Assembly (NCBI GenBank): GCA_963920765.1
Contig: OY987249.1
Span: forward strand, 18,696,483 to 18,760,482
Direction: 5' to 3'
Length of the DNA: 64,000 nt
Source: Ulota crispa
Taxonomy: Eukaryota > Streptophyta > Bryopsida > Orthotrichales > Orthotrichaceae
In this document: one piece after another, positions 11,428 through 23,655 of the stretch
Layout: each line of letters opens with the position of its first letter
Numbering within the stretch: the first letter of the stretch is position 1
Notes under the pieces: generated by a model
Database searches by the model: none
The model's input: the letters and a program-made list of their open reading frames with translations, nothing else
What the model was told of the DNA's origin: nothing
Translations under genes and position numbers: made by a program

Positions 11428-12640
11428 TTGAACACTAACTCAAAGCTGCTTGCTTGACGCGCCGCCGTAGCAGCCCAATTCCTCAGTTGCAAGCCACACC
11501 AAAAGTTTGGCCGATAATTACCAGGACAGTATTCTCTAATTGAGCTCAAGATCAAGCCTTACAAAATACCGCTCGTATAGTCCCGATGAACTCTCGAATC
11601 TCCATTTCAGCAAGAAATTAATGCCACAGAAAGTTTGCAAGTAATCCCAAAGTTCACAGGAACTTATCTAATACTTTGCCAAAACCAGTGCTCTTTCCAA
11701 TGCTGCCAACTAGGCTTGGGGTGTAATACTCCTCACTAGTGGGAACAGAGTACGTAAAAGACATTTCAAGAACCGATGTTACTGAACTCCCAAGACCAAG
11801 TGAGAATAGAGCTTAAGCTAGCAATGACGATGATTCGTAATATTAAACATTTCTCCTCGCTCTTGGCATTAGATGTTGTAAGTTGCCAAGATACGGACTT
11901 TAGACCAGACTTTATACAGTCTTTGTAAACAAAGCCTGGCTGGATGTTTCGCTTTCAAGCTGGAGCCTGCAAGAGGTGGATCAACGGAAAACTTTGAGTT
12001 GTTGAACTGAATGACAATAATTAGGGAGAACTTTCATGTTCACCCAAGAATAAAATAAAGTGAAATAAAAGGAAGAAACCAAAAACTATTTCACAGTGTA
12101 AATTTATTTTTTGTTCTTGGGTTGTATTATATCCAAAGCTACCATGGAAGTTTGCACCAAGTGTAACTTCTTGTTGGATAATCTCACTCAGAGTTCACAA
12201 AATGAGGTTTAATATAGTACTATTTCTACCAAGATGGGTTTTGATGTTAAAAAAATAAAATAAAATACCAAAATGTTAAATTTGAAGTTTAGCACAAATA
12301 ACGGTACTTTTTTAGATTTTTTAAAGCCTCTTTAGTTAATTTTGAAAATTACAGTAGGATTGCTGCTCAAGCTCCAGGAAGGCTCAAAACTCAAGCCATC
12401 TGCGAAGCTACAGTCACTACAATTAATTCCAGCATCTCGTGCTGTCTGGAATAAGCTTAGCACTCTGGGATTTGGAATTTTGCATTTGTCAAGAGAGGAG
12501 ATTCTCAAAGCCTGCCTTTGCTCCCTCCTAGCCCTTCAATCTAAGGGCAGCTTTTACACCTGGAGTAGGCCATGAAATTTTGGGGCCATTTGAAATAAAA
12601 AATTCCGCCCAAAACGGGCTGAATAACAACACCAAGCATT
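11428..12640. other. Low-copy stretch without recognised genes
   Basis: The sequence from about 11440 to 12020 is less AT-rich than its surroundings and has no partner in the window. Open frames are short on both strands and none matches a family I know. It could hold exons or an old single-copy element. I cannot support either. Confidence 0.4.
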
Positions 12641-12659
12641 CATTATAATGAGAATTTAC

Positions 12660-12780
12660 TAGGGGTCAATTCCATTATGTCCAAAGATCTTGAGGCCGAA
12701 AACTGGAGGCCAAAAGTTGAGGCCAAAAAAATGAAGATAAAAAGTTGAGACCAAATAGTTGAGGTCGTTAGTGCAATTCT
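12660..12780. repeat. Degenerate AGGCCAAAAGTTG minisatellite
   Basis: Variants of GAGGCCAAAAGTTG follow one another about six times. The motif resembles the inner part of family F, where GGCCTCTCAAC and CAACTTTTGACTT occur. Confidence 0.55.
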
Positions 12781-13020
12781 TTGAAATTTTGGAAGAAAAG
12801 AAATGGGACAAGAGACCAAGTTAAGCATCGGAAACATTCGTTCCATCCTAGGTAATCATTATAAAATCCATATGCTTTTCATTTTAGCAATTTATATTTT
12901 CATGAAGTTTGACAATGGCCCCCACATCTTAGATTGGCGTTCATTTCTGTCGGAATTTTGGGCTCATTTTATTTTGAAAAGGTCCTATACATTTCAATTT
13001 TGTTCAAATACATTGAGAAT

Positions 13021-13290
13021 GCTACATAAAATATTGCATGTAGGTTGTCCTACTTTGGAAAGTTACTTCATAACTCATTGCTTGGTCTTTTGGAGGCACA
13101 TTCAACTCTCTAAATACTAGCATTTCACATGGTTTATGACATGGACTCCACTAGTTTGTATTTTTGCAGCTGGGTTGTTGTTGCCTTGCAAAAATTATTG
13201 ATGAAATTTATTATAGTAACAAGAAGAATTTATGTAGTGTAAAATATAAAACAATAGAGTGGAGCAACCCCAACGCAATATTCATTGTAG
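13021..13290 (-). mobile_element. Family B MITE, copy 2
   Basis: The left end is ATAAAATATTGCATGTAGG and the right end CAACCCCAACGCAATATTC, matching the B termini. The inner phrases 'ggaggcacattcaactctctaaata' and 'catggtttatgacatgga' match the other copies in inverse order relative to 27182-27473. It is non-coding. Confidence 0.65.
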
Positions 13291-13321
13291 ATTTCACTAG
13301 GTCATTGCATGGATATACTAA

Positions 13322-13825
13322 GGGCCACTTCACACCATGGTCAAAAGTCAAGGATATTGCAAGAAACCAAGAGTTTGGCCTCTTGGCCCTTCACACTAGA
13401 GGCTAAAGTCCAAAGGCCATCATCCTCCAAATGCCTACATGATAGCAATTTATCATCCAAAGCAACGGCCTCTCAAGAAAAGTTTGGATCAGCAAAAATG
13501 GAGGCCCAAACTTTGGTTGAGAGGCTATCAATTTTTATTTATAAAAAATCAAAAGTCAAAAAGAATTTGGTCATTAGATTTGGAGGGTTTAATAAATTTT
13601 ATGACTTTGGACTTTGGGTTTGGCCTTTGGAGATTTCACACTATGGCCATTCAAAAAATTCATTGCCAAATATTTTGCCTATAAAGGTTTCACACCCAGG
13701 GTGGCCAAATGTGTAAAAATTGTCTTCACACTATGGCTATTCATTTTGAGGGGCTATGGAAGTTCATTGCCAGAAGTTTGGCCTGTGGAGGCTTCACACT
13801 AAAGATGGCCAAAGGTGTCAAAAAC
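13322..13825. mobile_element. Family F repeat, degenerate
   Basis: It starts with GGGCCACTTCACACCATGG and continues collinear with 17392-17768 ('ttggcctcttggcccttcacactagagg'). From about 13620 the phrase TTCACACTATGGCCA recurs irregularly four times, as if the end had been tandemly multiplied. Overlapping open frames of 60-135 codons here are by-products of this repetition. No clean right end or target duplication was found. Confidence 0.55.
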
Positions 13826-14339
13826 AATTTTTACCCCTTATTTTCAGCTTATTTATTTAGCCTCTCAATTCCACAACATCTTGACCCTAAGACAAGGGGA
13901 TTACAAACATCAATTTTTTTAGGTGACTCATGTTGCAATTCACCTCCGTGAACAACAAGGTAACTCACCTATAAAATTCACTCCTAATGTGATTCACGTT
14001 AGGAGTGAATTTAGAAACTCACTTTTGCGCGGCTCATCTTCTCAGATGTCTAAGAAAAATCTCCTACTTGTGTGCAAAACCCTAATTGCAAACTTACAAG
14101 TGTACTAGACATTGAGCATGCACGTAAACCAAAACAATTCACTAGTGAGCTAGAACCTTGTGGAGTAAGAAACTTGTAGACCAGATTTTATATTTGAAGC
14201 CTCCTATTTATTAGCTTTCTAGTAGCTGAATCATCTTTGAAATGACACTAAAGGGGAAATGTGTGTACTCTAAAAGCATAATTAGATTTGTAGACACTGC
14301 TTGGTCTTGATTGCCACTGGAAGTGGCAAAATGTATGAT

Positions 14340-14430
14340 TAGTTAATTGTGGAGCTGCCAGGAATTGAACCTAGAACTTGTCCAAAGATAAGCTTTTGAA
14401 ACACAAAGGTTAGCATTGCAATTTTTTTTC
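14340..14430 (-). repeat. tRNA-like 3' half (SINE relic)
   Basis: On the minus strand CTAGG-TTCAATT-CCTGG forms a T-arm containing a B box (GGTTCAATTCC, about 14356-14366), followed by CAGCTCCA like an acceptor strand. The matching 5' half is not found: the sequence upstream runs into GAGCATCACTTGCAACATG, which resembles a MITE end. It is probably a truncated tRNA-derived SINE and not a working tRNA gene. Confidence 0.4.
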
Positions 14431-14479
14431 TAAGAGCATCACTTGCAACATGTTTAAAGAATTGTCTAAAAACTAGGTT

Positions 14480-14825
14480 TGGATGAGACGGTATTCTAAT
14501 GGAAATGCCTCCATCATGAAGATACATATTATTTATCTATTTTTGTGCTGATATCAATAAATCAATAGTCGATGCTAAAAGGGTGGTCATGATGAAAATT
14601 ACAGTTTGATGACAGCGCAGCAGTTATAGATTTCAAGGCGTTGCGCCGTCTCGTCACATGTACAGCTCAGGGAGGTAGGTAGTAGGTTGCTTAGGCCAAT
14701 TTTTTGCCTTACCAGCGTGCCAAATCATGGGCCGCCATCACCATTCGATGAGTCTACTTGGATTCGAATCCAGACCGGCAAGGGCCAAAGGGAACCGCTT
14801 TTTCAACCAACCAAGTCCACGATTT
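14480..14825 (-). mobile_element. tRNA-derived SINE-like segment, copy 1
   Basis: On the minus strand an A-box-like GGACTTGGTTGG (about 14807-14818) is followed about 45 bases later by the B box GGATTCGAATCC (14760-14771). The body then ends in an AT-rich tail near 14530. The same unit is found on the plus strand at 37640-37985. Both copies lie inside repeat P, so the SINE was part of P before P was duplicated. Confidence 0.6.
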
Positions 14826-16079
14826 GGCGATTGAAGACATGTGTTTGACGCTATTATATATTTGCAAAGGCCCATGCCCACTTTGCAGTGGTGTTTATCT
14901 TGTATTTGTTCTTTTTTATATGTTTATATAGGTGTTTTGGAAGATTCATATATTTATCATTTTATGAATAAAAATACATAAAATTTAGAAGTAAATTGGA
15001 AATGTGTAAAAAAAAGAAAGTTTTAGCATCTATGGTGCGGTTAAGATGGAGGGAGGTATAGGTTGATGTGCCCCTCCCCTCTACTTTGGATATGGTTGAA
15101 ATGTAGAAAGGAAGATTTCTTAATATGTCAGAAGTTAGTATATGAGTGTTGGTTGGAAAAGGATGAGAAATCCGAAACTTTGATGTGGAAATTTTTTTTG
15201 TGCATATATGATTTTAAATTGAAATTTGAAAAAATTGTTCATTGTAAGATTACATTTTTTAAATGAATTTACAAATTTGATTTAGAGTTGAGATACAAAA
15301 ATTATGAGTGTTTGAAATTTGGAGTCAAAAAGCCAAACTATGAAGAAAAGCTGAGACTTTGACAAGCCATAGCTTACAATTTATATGTCATTTTATAACA
15401 AAATTTGAAAATATTGTTCATCCTAGTCTTATTTTTTTAGAAAATCCTAAACTTATAATTTGGAACTTGGAAGAGAAAGTTATGAAGGTGTGAAAGATTA
15501 GATGTGACTGTTTTTTTATTGTGAGAAAGCCAAAACTTTGAGGAGCTACAACTTTCGGATAGTATAAAATTTTCTTCTTAAACTTCTAGAAGTGGTAAAT
15601 TGTTGTCATTTTTTTTCAAATTATCATTAATTATTTTATTTGAAATTTTATTGAAAAAATTATATTGTGTAAAAGTTAAGAGGTTGGATACTCTCTAAAA
15701 ATTTGAAACCCAAATTTTGATTGACTAAAACTTTTGAACAAAGTTTTGGTTTGTAGTGAAATATTTATGAGTTGTAGCTAGTGATATTGTCTTTCTAAAT
15801 TGATATCACGTTTGTATAAGTGATGTATAGAACAAAAATCATAGAGGTTTAAAGAGGCAGTATTTAGTTTGCAAAAAAAAAAAAAAAAACCTCTATTTTA
15901 AATCCGCATAACTTTTGGTCACTATCTTAAATTGAGTTGAAATTTAAAAGAATGTTAAAAGTTTAAAATGGCTTTCCAAAATGCTATTATATTTGGCATT
16001 TGGATCTTTTAACTATTTGTGACACTAGGTAGAAGGTTGTAGCCATTTTAAGATTTGTTGATAATGATTTTTTCCATTG

Positions 16080-16150
16080 TTTTTATTAAAACATGAAGAC
16101 TTGAAAACATGAAGACTTGAAAACATGAAAATTTGAAGATTTAAAGATAT
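16080..16150. repeat. Short tandem repeat ACATGAAGACTTGAAA
   Basis: The 16-bp unit occurs about three times, followed by degenerate units. The corresponding place in the other copy of repeat P (about 36320-36375) has degenerate units of the same kind. Confidence 0.6.
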
Positions 16151-16667
16151 GAAGATTTCAAGAGGAATGTTTTGGGTTTATTTTTTATACATGTGTGACA
16201 TGTGACTTTGTTATTTGTAACTGTTTTTGAAAGCTCGTTTATCATTTTATTTCTATTTTATTTTGAAACCTTGTTGCGGACAATTTGGCTTAAACCAAAC
16301 TTAACCTTATTTATTGTCGTAGTGATGAAGTGAGATTAATCACCTACATGGTCAAAACTTACTCTGTTCTCACAATTTGGAGTTCTGGTCAGCAGATTGT
16401 GAATTTGATTTTAGAGTCGCATCATATGGACGGCAGCTTGTGTCTACTGTTCCAATTTACCTCTCTCATATCTAGTGGATTCTTATCTTTACCTTGACCC
16501 TTATATCCGTAGAATCAGCCACAAAATAAGCCAACGGAAGACAAAAGACCGAAGATTTAAAAAATAAAAATTAAGACCAACGACATTCCCTAGTTAGATA
16601 TGCACGATTACAGCTAGACACCATGTGTGTTCCCAAGGCGCCTTTTTTTTAACCCAACAATAGAAGC

Positions 16668-16967
16668 AACAAATAGCGCAACAGGACGTGAAATTCTCTT
16701 GTAGTTTAGAGATTTGACGGCATGCGCTTGCGTTACAACAAATCACAAGGGTATGTCTAGCTTTGCAGTGTGAACAATGCATGAACAGTGCTTGGCAATG
16801 ACCATGAAGAGGGCTTGGAAAAAACTTGAATTTGACGTGAAAGTGGCTAGGCTTAAATGGCGCCACTCTTGCACATCAATGAGTACAATACTGTTAGAGT
16901 CTTGAATTGCAAAAGTCGTTACTAATTAACCGCAAAAGGTTGTTTTAACATGCTGCAAGAGATGCTC
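16668..16967 (+). mobile_element. GAGCATC (PIF/Harbinger-like) MITE, left end missing
   Basis: It is homologous to the right three quarters of 28591-28962 and ends with TGCAAGAGATGCTC followed by TAA. The left terminus is absent and the sequence abuts repeat P. A frame of 90 codons on the minus strand is incidental. Confidence 0.6.
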
Positions 16968-17264
16968 TAATGACGTGACAAGGAAATTATAGCATTTATA
17001 CCTAAAAGGAGCTCCGTCCTTATGGGAGAACATCGTAATGGGATCACTTCTAGATAAAAAAAAGACAAGCCAAGGCTTGGACTTGCTTTGTAAAATTTAC
17101 AATTTTTGAGTGAACAACAATTCCTCTAAAAATTACTTTTTTTTTATCATCTAATAGGTTGAAGTAAATAATGATAAAGATTCTGTCTATTTTTTCAAGC
17201 AATAAAGCTTGTTACTGGTTAAGCACTAATTTGCCTATTTGCAGAGTGGGAGTAATTTCTAGTC

Positions 17265-17290
17265 AATACAAAAAAAAAAAAAAAAAAAAT
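17265..17290. repeat. Poly-A tract
   Basis: About twenty A residues, followed by a GGAGATGCTCTAA word at 17330-17342 that resembles a GAGCATC MITE right end. No left end was found. Confidence 0.5.
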
Positions 17291-17391
17291 CATTGTGTTT
17301 CTCCAAGACAATTTCCAACCGATGTGGTGGAGATGCTCTAACATTTATCAACATAGTGGCAGTGGACAAAGTTTATGGTACCAAATAACTT

Positions 17392-17768
17392 GGGCCCACT
17401 TCACACTATGGTCAAAGGTCAAGAGCTCGTTGGTTTCCACCAATTAGATTGCAAAAAACCAAGAATTTGGCCTCTCAACCCTTCACACTAGAGGCCAAAG
17501 TCTAAAGTTTAGTATCCACCAAACTGCTTACATACTTTATCATCCAAAATGACGGCCTCTCAAAAGAAAATTTGAGTCCCGCAAAAATGGAGACCCAAAT
17601 TATGGTTGACATGTTGTTAGTTTAAGTATATATTACCTATTTTTAGTATTTATTGCCTATTTTCAACAGATTTTCTCGAGGATTTTCTTGGCCTCTCAAC
17701 AAAATTTGGCCACTCAATCTAATAGCCGCTCAACTTTTGACTTGATTGGCCATAGTGTGAAGTGGCCC
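17392..17768. mobile_element. Family F MITE, 377 bp
   Basis: The ends GGGCCCACTTCACACTATGG and CCATAGTGTGAAGTGGCCC are an inverted repeat of about 19 bp with one extra base. The interior matches 13322-13600. It has no coding potential. The flanks (ACTT left, TTAC right) do not give a clear duplication, so the superfamily is open. Confidence 0.75.
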
Positions 17769-17820
17769 TTACTACCAATTTCTCATGTGACAGAGGAAAA
17801 TTCATGTCCAAAAGCATTAA

Positions 17821-18046
17821 CCCTTAAACGTCAGAAAGGCCCTTTGTGACCATTATAATATGGGGTATACTTTTTGTATTTGGAATGGATCCACACTTCT
17901 ACTACATTTGAGATCAACAAAGAAGTTGGAATATTGATAAACGCGGTTCTAGTGAGCTATTTGAGATCCCAAGTTAAAATTTCTTATTTGTAACAAATGC
18001 CAAATATACGGCAACATATTTACTATGCCCTTGGGACGTTTAAGGG
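17821..18046 (+). mobile_element. TTAA-type element, 226 bp, first of an inverted pair
   Basis: Exact TTAA flanks (17817-17820 and 18047-18050). The ends are CCCTTAAACGTC and GACGTTTAAGGG, 12 bp perfect. It is homologous over its whole length to 18051-18282 in reverse complement. Being short and non-coding, it is MITE-like. Confidence 0.85.
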
Positions 18047-18050
18047 TTAA

Positions 18051-18282
18051 CCCTTAAAGGACATAGCTACTAAAATACATATAGTATACGCTGTTGTATA
18101 ACTGGTGTTTGCTACCAACAAAAAGTTTTAATTTGGGATCTTGACTACCTCTCTAGAACAACATTGATCTATATTCTAACTTCTTTGTTGATCTCAAAAA
18201 TAAAAAGTGTTAATGCACTCCAAATATAAGAAAAATACACCGTATTGTACTAGCCGCAAAGGGCTGCTTTGTCCTTTAAGGG
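18051..18282 (-). mobile_element. TTAA-type element, 232 bp, second of an inverted pair
   Basis: The left TTAA (18047-18050) is shared with the preceding copy and the right one is 18283-18286. The ends are CCCTTAAAGGAC and GTCCTTTAAGGG, 12 bp perfect. It is the inverted homologue of 17821-18046, diverged by many substitutions. Confidence 0.85.
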
Positions 18283-18289
18283 TTAAACC

Positions 18290-21200
18290 CCACCTGATTG
18301 CTCTTTTATCCAGCATCAAAGTAGGAGTGTGTTGGTAATTCCACCAAGATTTGGCTCAAAATTTTCTTTTTTTTCAATCTGGCTTTTGTTTAGTTTCACC
18401 AACCTATTCAAATACATATGAAACAGCTTACCAAGGGGGGAAAACCAAGACCCTGTTGTTTACACCAATCATCTAGACCACCAACAGAAAAATTCATAAG
18501 ATCGTTTTTGGATGGCTTTTTGAAGTAAGAATTTCCATACATATTGGTGCAATTTTTATGATTTTTTGTGTGGTAACCTGAGCGTTATAGTGACTAGTCT
18601 ATCTTCATATAATACAAGATGATGGAATTCCACAAAAAGAATAGCATGGTTTCGCTCACCTACTCACTCTTATGCTAGACAGAATTCACTCAAGTTTTAC
18701 AGTGCCTTAAATAAACTTGTCCTTTGACGAGGCTCACAACCTATTGAATGAAGAGAATTGTCTTACAAATCATTCTTCCATGTACCTAGTTTTATACGGT
18801 CGTAAAACCTAAAAGAGGCATTCTCGTTGAAAGCGTGAAAAGAAGTTGTAATGTTGGTAGCTACATGTACTTTAGATACGGAACACATGAATAAACATGT
18901 CATTTGTATACATGAATTTGTGTGTACCAAATGGGATAGTCCAACTAAGAAAAGAATTGATAAGCATCCCCCAAACATTTATATTTTGCTTAGATCTCGT
19001 TCTCTGCGAAGAAATATTTGTAATTGCTGAATTCAAACTATTTGTTGTTGTTAGTTTTCTTCTTTTTTGGCCATTTGAGAGAATACCTTAAGGATTTTCT
19101 TTCTAAGACTTTTAGTCATTAAATTTGATGCAGTAACCAAAAGATGAAACTTTGACATAATACAAGGAGATATAACCTAGTGACTGCTATAACAAGACTT
19201 CAAAACACATGTTATCTATCTATGGTTTTTTGAAAACGTGCAATTTATAAAGCCTCTTGATGCCCTTTGATTCATGAATCCTTGGTCTTTATTTGCATAA
19301 TATTAAAGTCCTATGAAGTCTAGTAAAAAATGAACCAAGTCAAGACAAAATCATTTTTTATGATAACATAGAATTGTAAAGACACCTTATAGTAGAAATA
19401 GGTTACACTTCTAAAATTACACGTAGCACTCTTATCATCTTGTAAGTTTCTAGCTTTGAAACTCTACTTCTACGCACGCTTTCTTTCTTGTAACATTTCC
19501 CATATTGACTCTTTTCAATGTTGTGGAAAACCAATATGACAAATGCGAAAGGCTAATTCACATGTGCTCTAGTATTTCAATTTCTCAAGAATCAAAGTGT
19601 TACTTTTCCCACATGCCATATAATTTTCAGCAAAGTGCCTATGAAGAAGTAGCTCTTACAGTGTCCTTTTTGCCCTTGGGAGGCTTTTCACATGCAATCA
19701 ATAGGCTGGTGAATTACAAACAATTTTTTTTTTGAAAGAAAGTGTAAAATTTTTATCCAAATTTTCATGCAATTACCAACGCGCTCCTATCCACAACATT
19801 ATACCTCTCAGATTGTTTCTTGATCAAAGTGAAGTAGATTTGCAAGTTGTAGATTTTAGCACGTAAACATAATGATGGCAAAACATTTGACTCTTGACTA
19901 GTCAATCCTGTACAGTACAAACCAAAAGTACTGAGATGTATTGTAAGTGGTAATTTAGAAGAATAATCAAATGGTAATTTTTAAATACAAATATTAGAGT
20001 ATTAGTATATAGGCACACGCTTTGCACAAGTTAGACATGTATGGGTAATGCAACATTCAAACTTAAAGAATCAAAATAGTTGGTCTAAAACTTGATCTTG
20101 ATGTATTTTATAAAAAATGAATATCTCATAATTGATTCAAACTCTAGTTGTTGCATAGTCATTTTGGTTCTTCTTTGAACTAAAAATAAGAATTTCTTTC
20201 ATCTAGCACATGGTTGGAGGGTGTTTGGTATTCTATGTTTGAGACATCCTTTATTACTTCAACTTTTACCAAAAATTTCTAAAAAGAAGTAGAAAAGGAC
20301 ATGGTTAGAAAGCTCTTGATATTCTATATCCAAGAAGTCATTTGTTGCTCCAACTTCTACCTAAAAGTTTTAAAAATTTTGAAAAAGAACGCAAAGTTGA
20401 AATCCTCCCACTTGGGTTAGATGATCCACGTGTCGTATCCATGCCATCAAAGCTGTCACTGCGCTAACAAGTTTATCCATTTAAGAAAATCAACCAAATA
20501 ATTTGGAATTCTTTCTAACACGGATAATGAATGAAAGTCAATGATTATTAGAAAGCACTTTTTTCTTTAAATTGGTGGCAGTAAGTTATGAATTTTATTC
20601 ATTTGTAAACATGTTTTTATCATGCTTGATTTTTGAAGTTATTTTGGGATGACGTCTTTAAAGTAAGACAAACTTGAGCTCTTTGTAAACATCAACCAAT
20701 ATTTGGAGCTCTATACCAAGTGAATATTAAAATACTAATGAAATAATGTGGATGGATGAAATAATGGTGTATCCGTATGCTTAGCAGCGGCTAAATTTAG
20801 CAAATTTTTTATCTCAAATTTGGTTGCGCTAAAATTATATTGTAAAAACAAAGTAGAAATTCTATAAAGTAGCCAATGTTTCAAGATGCAAAACTGTCTT
20901 TGAGGTGAGGTGCAATTTGACGTGCTGCCTTGTTCCTGATGGAACCTTAAATTAAGATAACTTGAGTAGCCGTCAATCATATTTGATTTCCCCCCACTTA
21001 GCTATAATGCAATGTGTAAATGCGCTTATATCCTCCTCCCCTCCCTCAAATGATTACTTTTCCTTATATTGTGTCTTGGTAAGGTTTGGCGCTTGCACAA
21101 ATGTACTAAATAGTCTTTTAGCAACTTCTTGATAAAATTGTTAGTGTACACTTTGCAAATGTCCAAGATTAGCACTATAACTAACAAAATAAAGCAACTA

Positions 21201-21855
21201 TTGAAGATTGATGTTAGACATCACCAATTCACATAACTAAAGAATATACAAACAAAACTTAAAAGTTATCATTTATAACCTAATAAGTTTCCATGCATGT
21301 AGTTAAAAATTCTTAGGCAAGAAAAAACTTGTAAACAAAATTCTAAACTAAATGAAAACGTATTGCAACTTGCACATTACTAAAATTCAAGATGGATTGC
21401 AAAAAATTCAACCTACAATCCACGTCTTTGACATTGGCAGGTAAAGATAAAAACCAAAAATGAAATTAATAGCGCTGATGCTTAGGATCTACATGCTTTC
21501 ATTCATCCTTCTAAGTACTGAACATTTTTTCCTTTAGAATTAGGAGTTTCGTTAGTGGCAGAGTTTTGCCACGGATTTACCCCATTTAGTATTGCTTACG
21601 TTAACACTAAAACGAATGAGCGAAAAATAGATGAAATTACCAAATCCCTCTCAAACGACTCAAGTTCGCCAAATATAGGATTAAATTTGATTATTTTAGT
21701 AGATAAAATTGAGGAATGTGCAAGGATGATTTTATCCATAGTTTCCCTTACTTGCTTGCATTCTTTGACCAACTAAAAACCTAAAATTTGATGTTCAGAG
21801 TGTTAAACCTAATTGAAGTTTTTGTAAAATAGAGTCTATACATTGTAAAAGTTGT
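18290..21855. other. Unassigned AT-rich stretch
   Basis: No gene, RNA or transposon end was recognised over about 3.5 kb. Open frames are below 82 codons. The only structure is a diverged 90-bp tandem duplication near 20209-20392. Confidence 0.45.
20209..20392. repeat. Diverged 90-bp tandem duplication
   Basis: ACATGGTTGGAGGGTGTTTG at 20209 and ACATGGTTAGAAAGCTCTTG at 20299 begin two units with the same order of words (TATTCTAT, CATTTG/CATCCTTT, CAACTT, TACC). Clearly old. Confidence 0.55.
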
Positions 21856-21859
21856 CTTG

Positions 21860-23655
21860 TATGTACAGTACCAGCTAATAAAGATACATACCACTTGTTT
21901 TGTAGGTCAAGAACTTACATAATATAGATTATAACTCATACTTTTTTCATCTTACATCATAGATGTGTAGTTCTTATGCAATCCCAATCAAGCATACCAA
22001 ATCTTAGTTCTAGAAAACATAAATCACATTTTTGATGAGTTTTTTTTGTAATAAATCCATGATAAATGATTGAAAAATATTGGTGTTGGGTTTTTGAGAT
22101 TTGATTTCATGGGTATGTAGGAAACATCATTACACACATCTTTGGCTTTAAAAAAAATGAGGGGTTAAGTAACAAAAAAAAATTATCTACAAGAAATTTA
22201 TTATGACAATTGGTTTGCCCAAATTTTGTAAAATAGATATTTCTTCATGATAATCAAATTTTTCTATTTGACTTATGCATGGTGACTGATTTGTATCTCT
22301 AAGCATGATGTTGTGTTTACTTGGTGAAAATCTAGTTTAAAAATAACAATATCTATTTTTTAAAATTTGAGCAAGCCAAAGGTTACATTAAATTAGTTGT
22401 AGATCATTTTTTTGTTACTTCACCCCTAAAGGCCCAAGGGGTTTTTTCACTAGAAATTGCCAAAATTTGTGTTTTTTCAATATGTTGATGTGAATTTTAA
22501 CTTGAAAAATATTTTTGAAAATTCAACCGTACAAAATTGTAGTAAAGTATTTTAGTCTTGAGTGCAAAATAACTCCACCCATTTGACCTCATGGGTTGAA
22601 AGATTATAGCATTCAAAATTTATAAAAAAGGTTTTTTTGTCCTTGCCCAAATGGGTCAAGAGTCAAATTTTTCATTGGCATAAATTAAAGTTTTTTCCCA
22701 CTGGTATCTAATTCTTGTTAGGTACACTCATGAAAAGTTTCAAGAGCATATTATGAATCTAGCTTATTCTAAATTGCCTTGCAGTATAAGGAGGTCAAGT
22801 GAATTGGCAATACATTAGTCAATCTTTCATGATTTATTGTGCATTGAGGACATCTTTTATTTGAAATTCGGATGGTGAAAAGTTAGACACAAACATTTGG
22901 AATGTTTGAAAAAAACTCCAATGCTTTGGATTTATAGATTGAAAGATAAAAGGCCTTGAAGTTAGAGGAGGACATTTTTCTTGAAATTGCCCAAACATAC
23001 TTAACAAAGTTTGACTCCCTTTAGAATGTGATGTGAGGCCTCAATTTATTTGCTTTTTTGACAATTGTACACCATGTCTTTTTAGTTACATACTTGCCAA
23101 ATTTCAAAAGTTGATGAGAGTTTTGGCATAAAATTCTCCAAAGATGCCCAAATTGCCCAAGCTTGCCCAAATTCTTTTGGGTAGCATAAATTTTAACTAA
23201 GCATCCAATTGGGGACAATTTTATATTTCCACTTGGGAGATACATATTTACACCTTGTGTAACAATTTTGAGAACATCCAATAAAAACTAACCCCATATG
23301 ACCCTATCCAAGTTCTGAAGTGGCTCTTGAACGGACACTTGGGCGTTTAGGGTTAAGGCAAAAAAAAATTAGAATGAAAGATGTGCATACCAATGTTTTT
23401 TACATACCCATGCAATCAAATCTCAAAAATTCAACACCAATATTTTTCAATCATTTATCATGGATTTATTACAAAAAAGCTCATCAAATATGTGATTTAT
23501 AGTTCCTAGAGCTAAGATTTTGTATGCTTGATTAGGATTGCATAAGAATTACAAAACTATGATGTAAGATGAAAAAAATACCAATTATACTCTATATTAT
23601 GCAAGTTCTTTGACCTACAAAACAAGTAGTTTGTATCTTTATAAATTGGTAATGT
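21860..23655. mobile_element. Large foldback element 1, hosting a TTAA element
   Basis: The left arm (about 21860-22260) pairs with the right arm (about 22330-22420 plus 23353-23655). Matching words include CTTGTTTTGTAGGTCAA, CATCTTACATCATAG and AGTAACAAAAAAA in opposite orientations. The right arm is interrupted by the TTAA element 22423-23352. The interior loop is only about 70 bp. It is related in sequence to the adjacent foldback. No coding potential. Confidence 0.65.
22423..23352 (+). mobile_element. TTAA-type element, subfamily I-b, 930 bp
   Basis: The left flank is TTCA and the right flank TTAA (23353-23356). The ends are CCCCTAAAGGCCCAAGGGG and TTGGGCGTTTAGGG. It is collinear with 24761-25800 and 46610-47557 (shared 'tcattttctc..gatgcccaaattgccc' block). 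It is inserted in the right arm of foldback 1. Confidence 0.8.

Larger units (their letters stand above)
14465..16665 (-). repeat. 2.2-kb dispersed repeat 'P', copy 1
   Basis: The whole block matches 35800-37990 in reverse complement, including the tRNA-like part (14480-14825), the 'ttggagtcaaaaagccaaac' region near 15325, and the 'gacccttatatccgtagaatcagcc' region near 16500. No protein is encoded. The two copies are clearly diverged. It is cut off at about 16665 by a truncated Harbinger-like MITE. The family is unknown: it may be a composite of a SINE and another element, or an old inverted duplication. Confidence 0.65.

Noticed and set aside
13309-13951. A cluster of overlapping frames up to 135 codons
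   Set aside because: They arise in the degenerate family F repeat, in several frames at once, with no recognisable domain.
14340-14430. A tRNA gene on the minus strand
   Set aside because: Only the T-arm and the acceptor 3' strand are present. The 5' half is missing.
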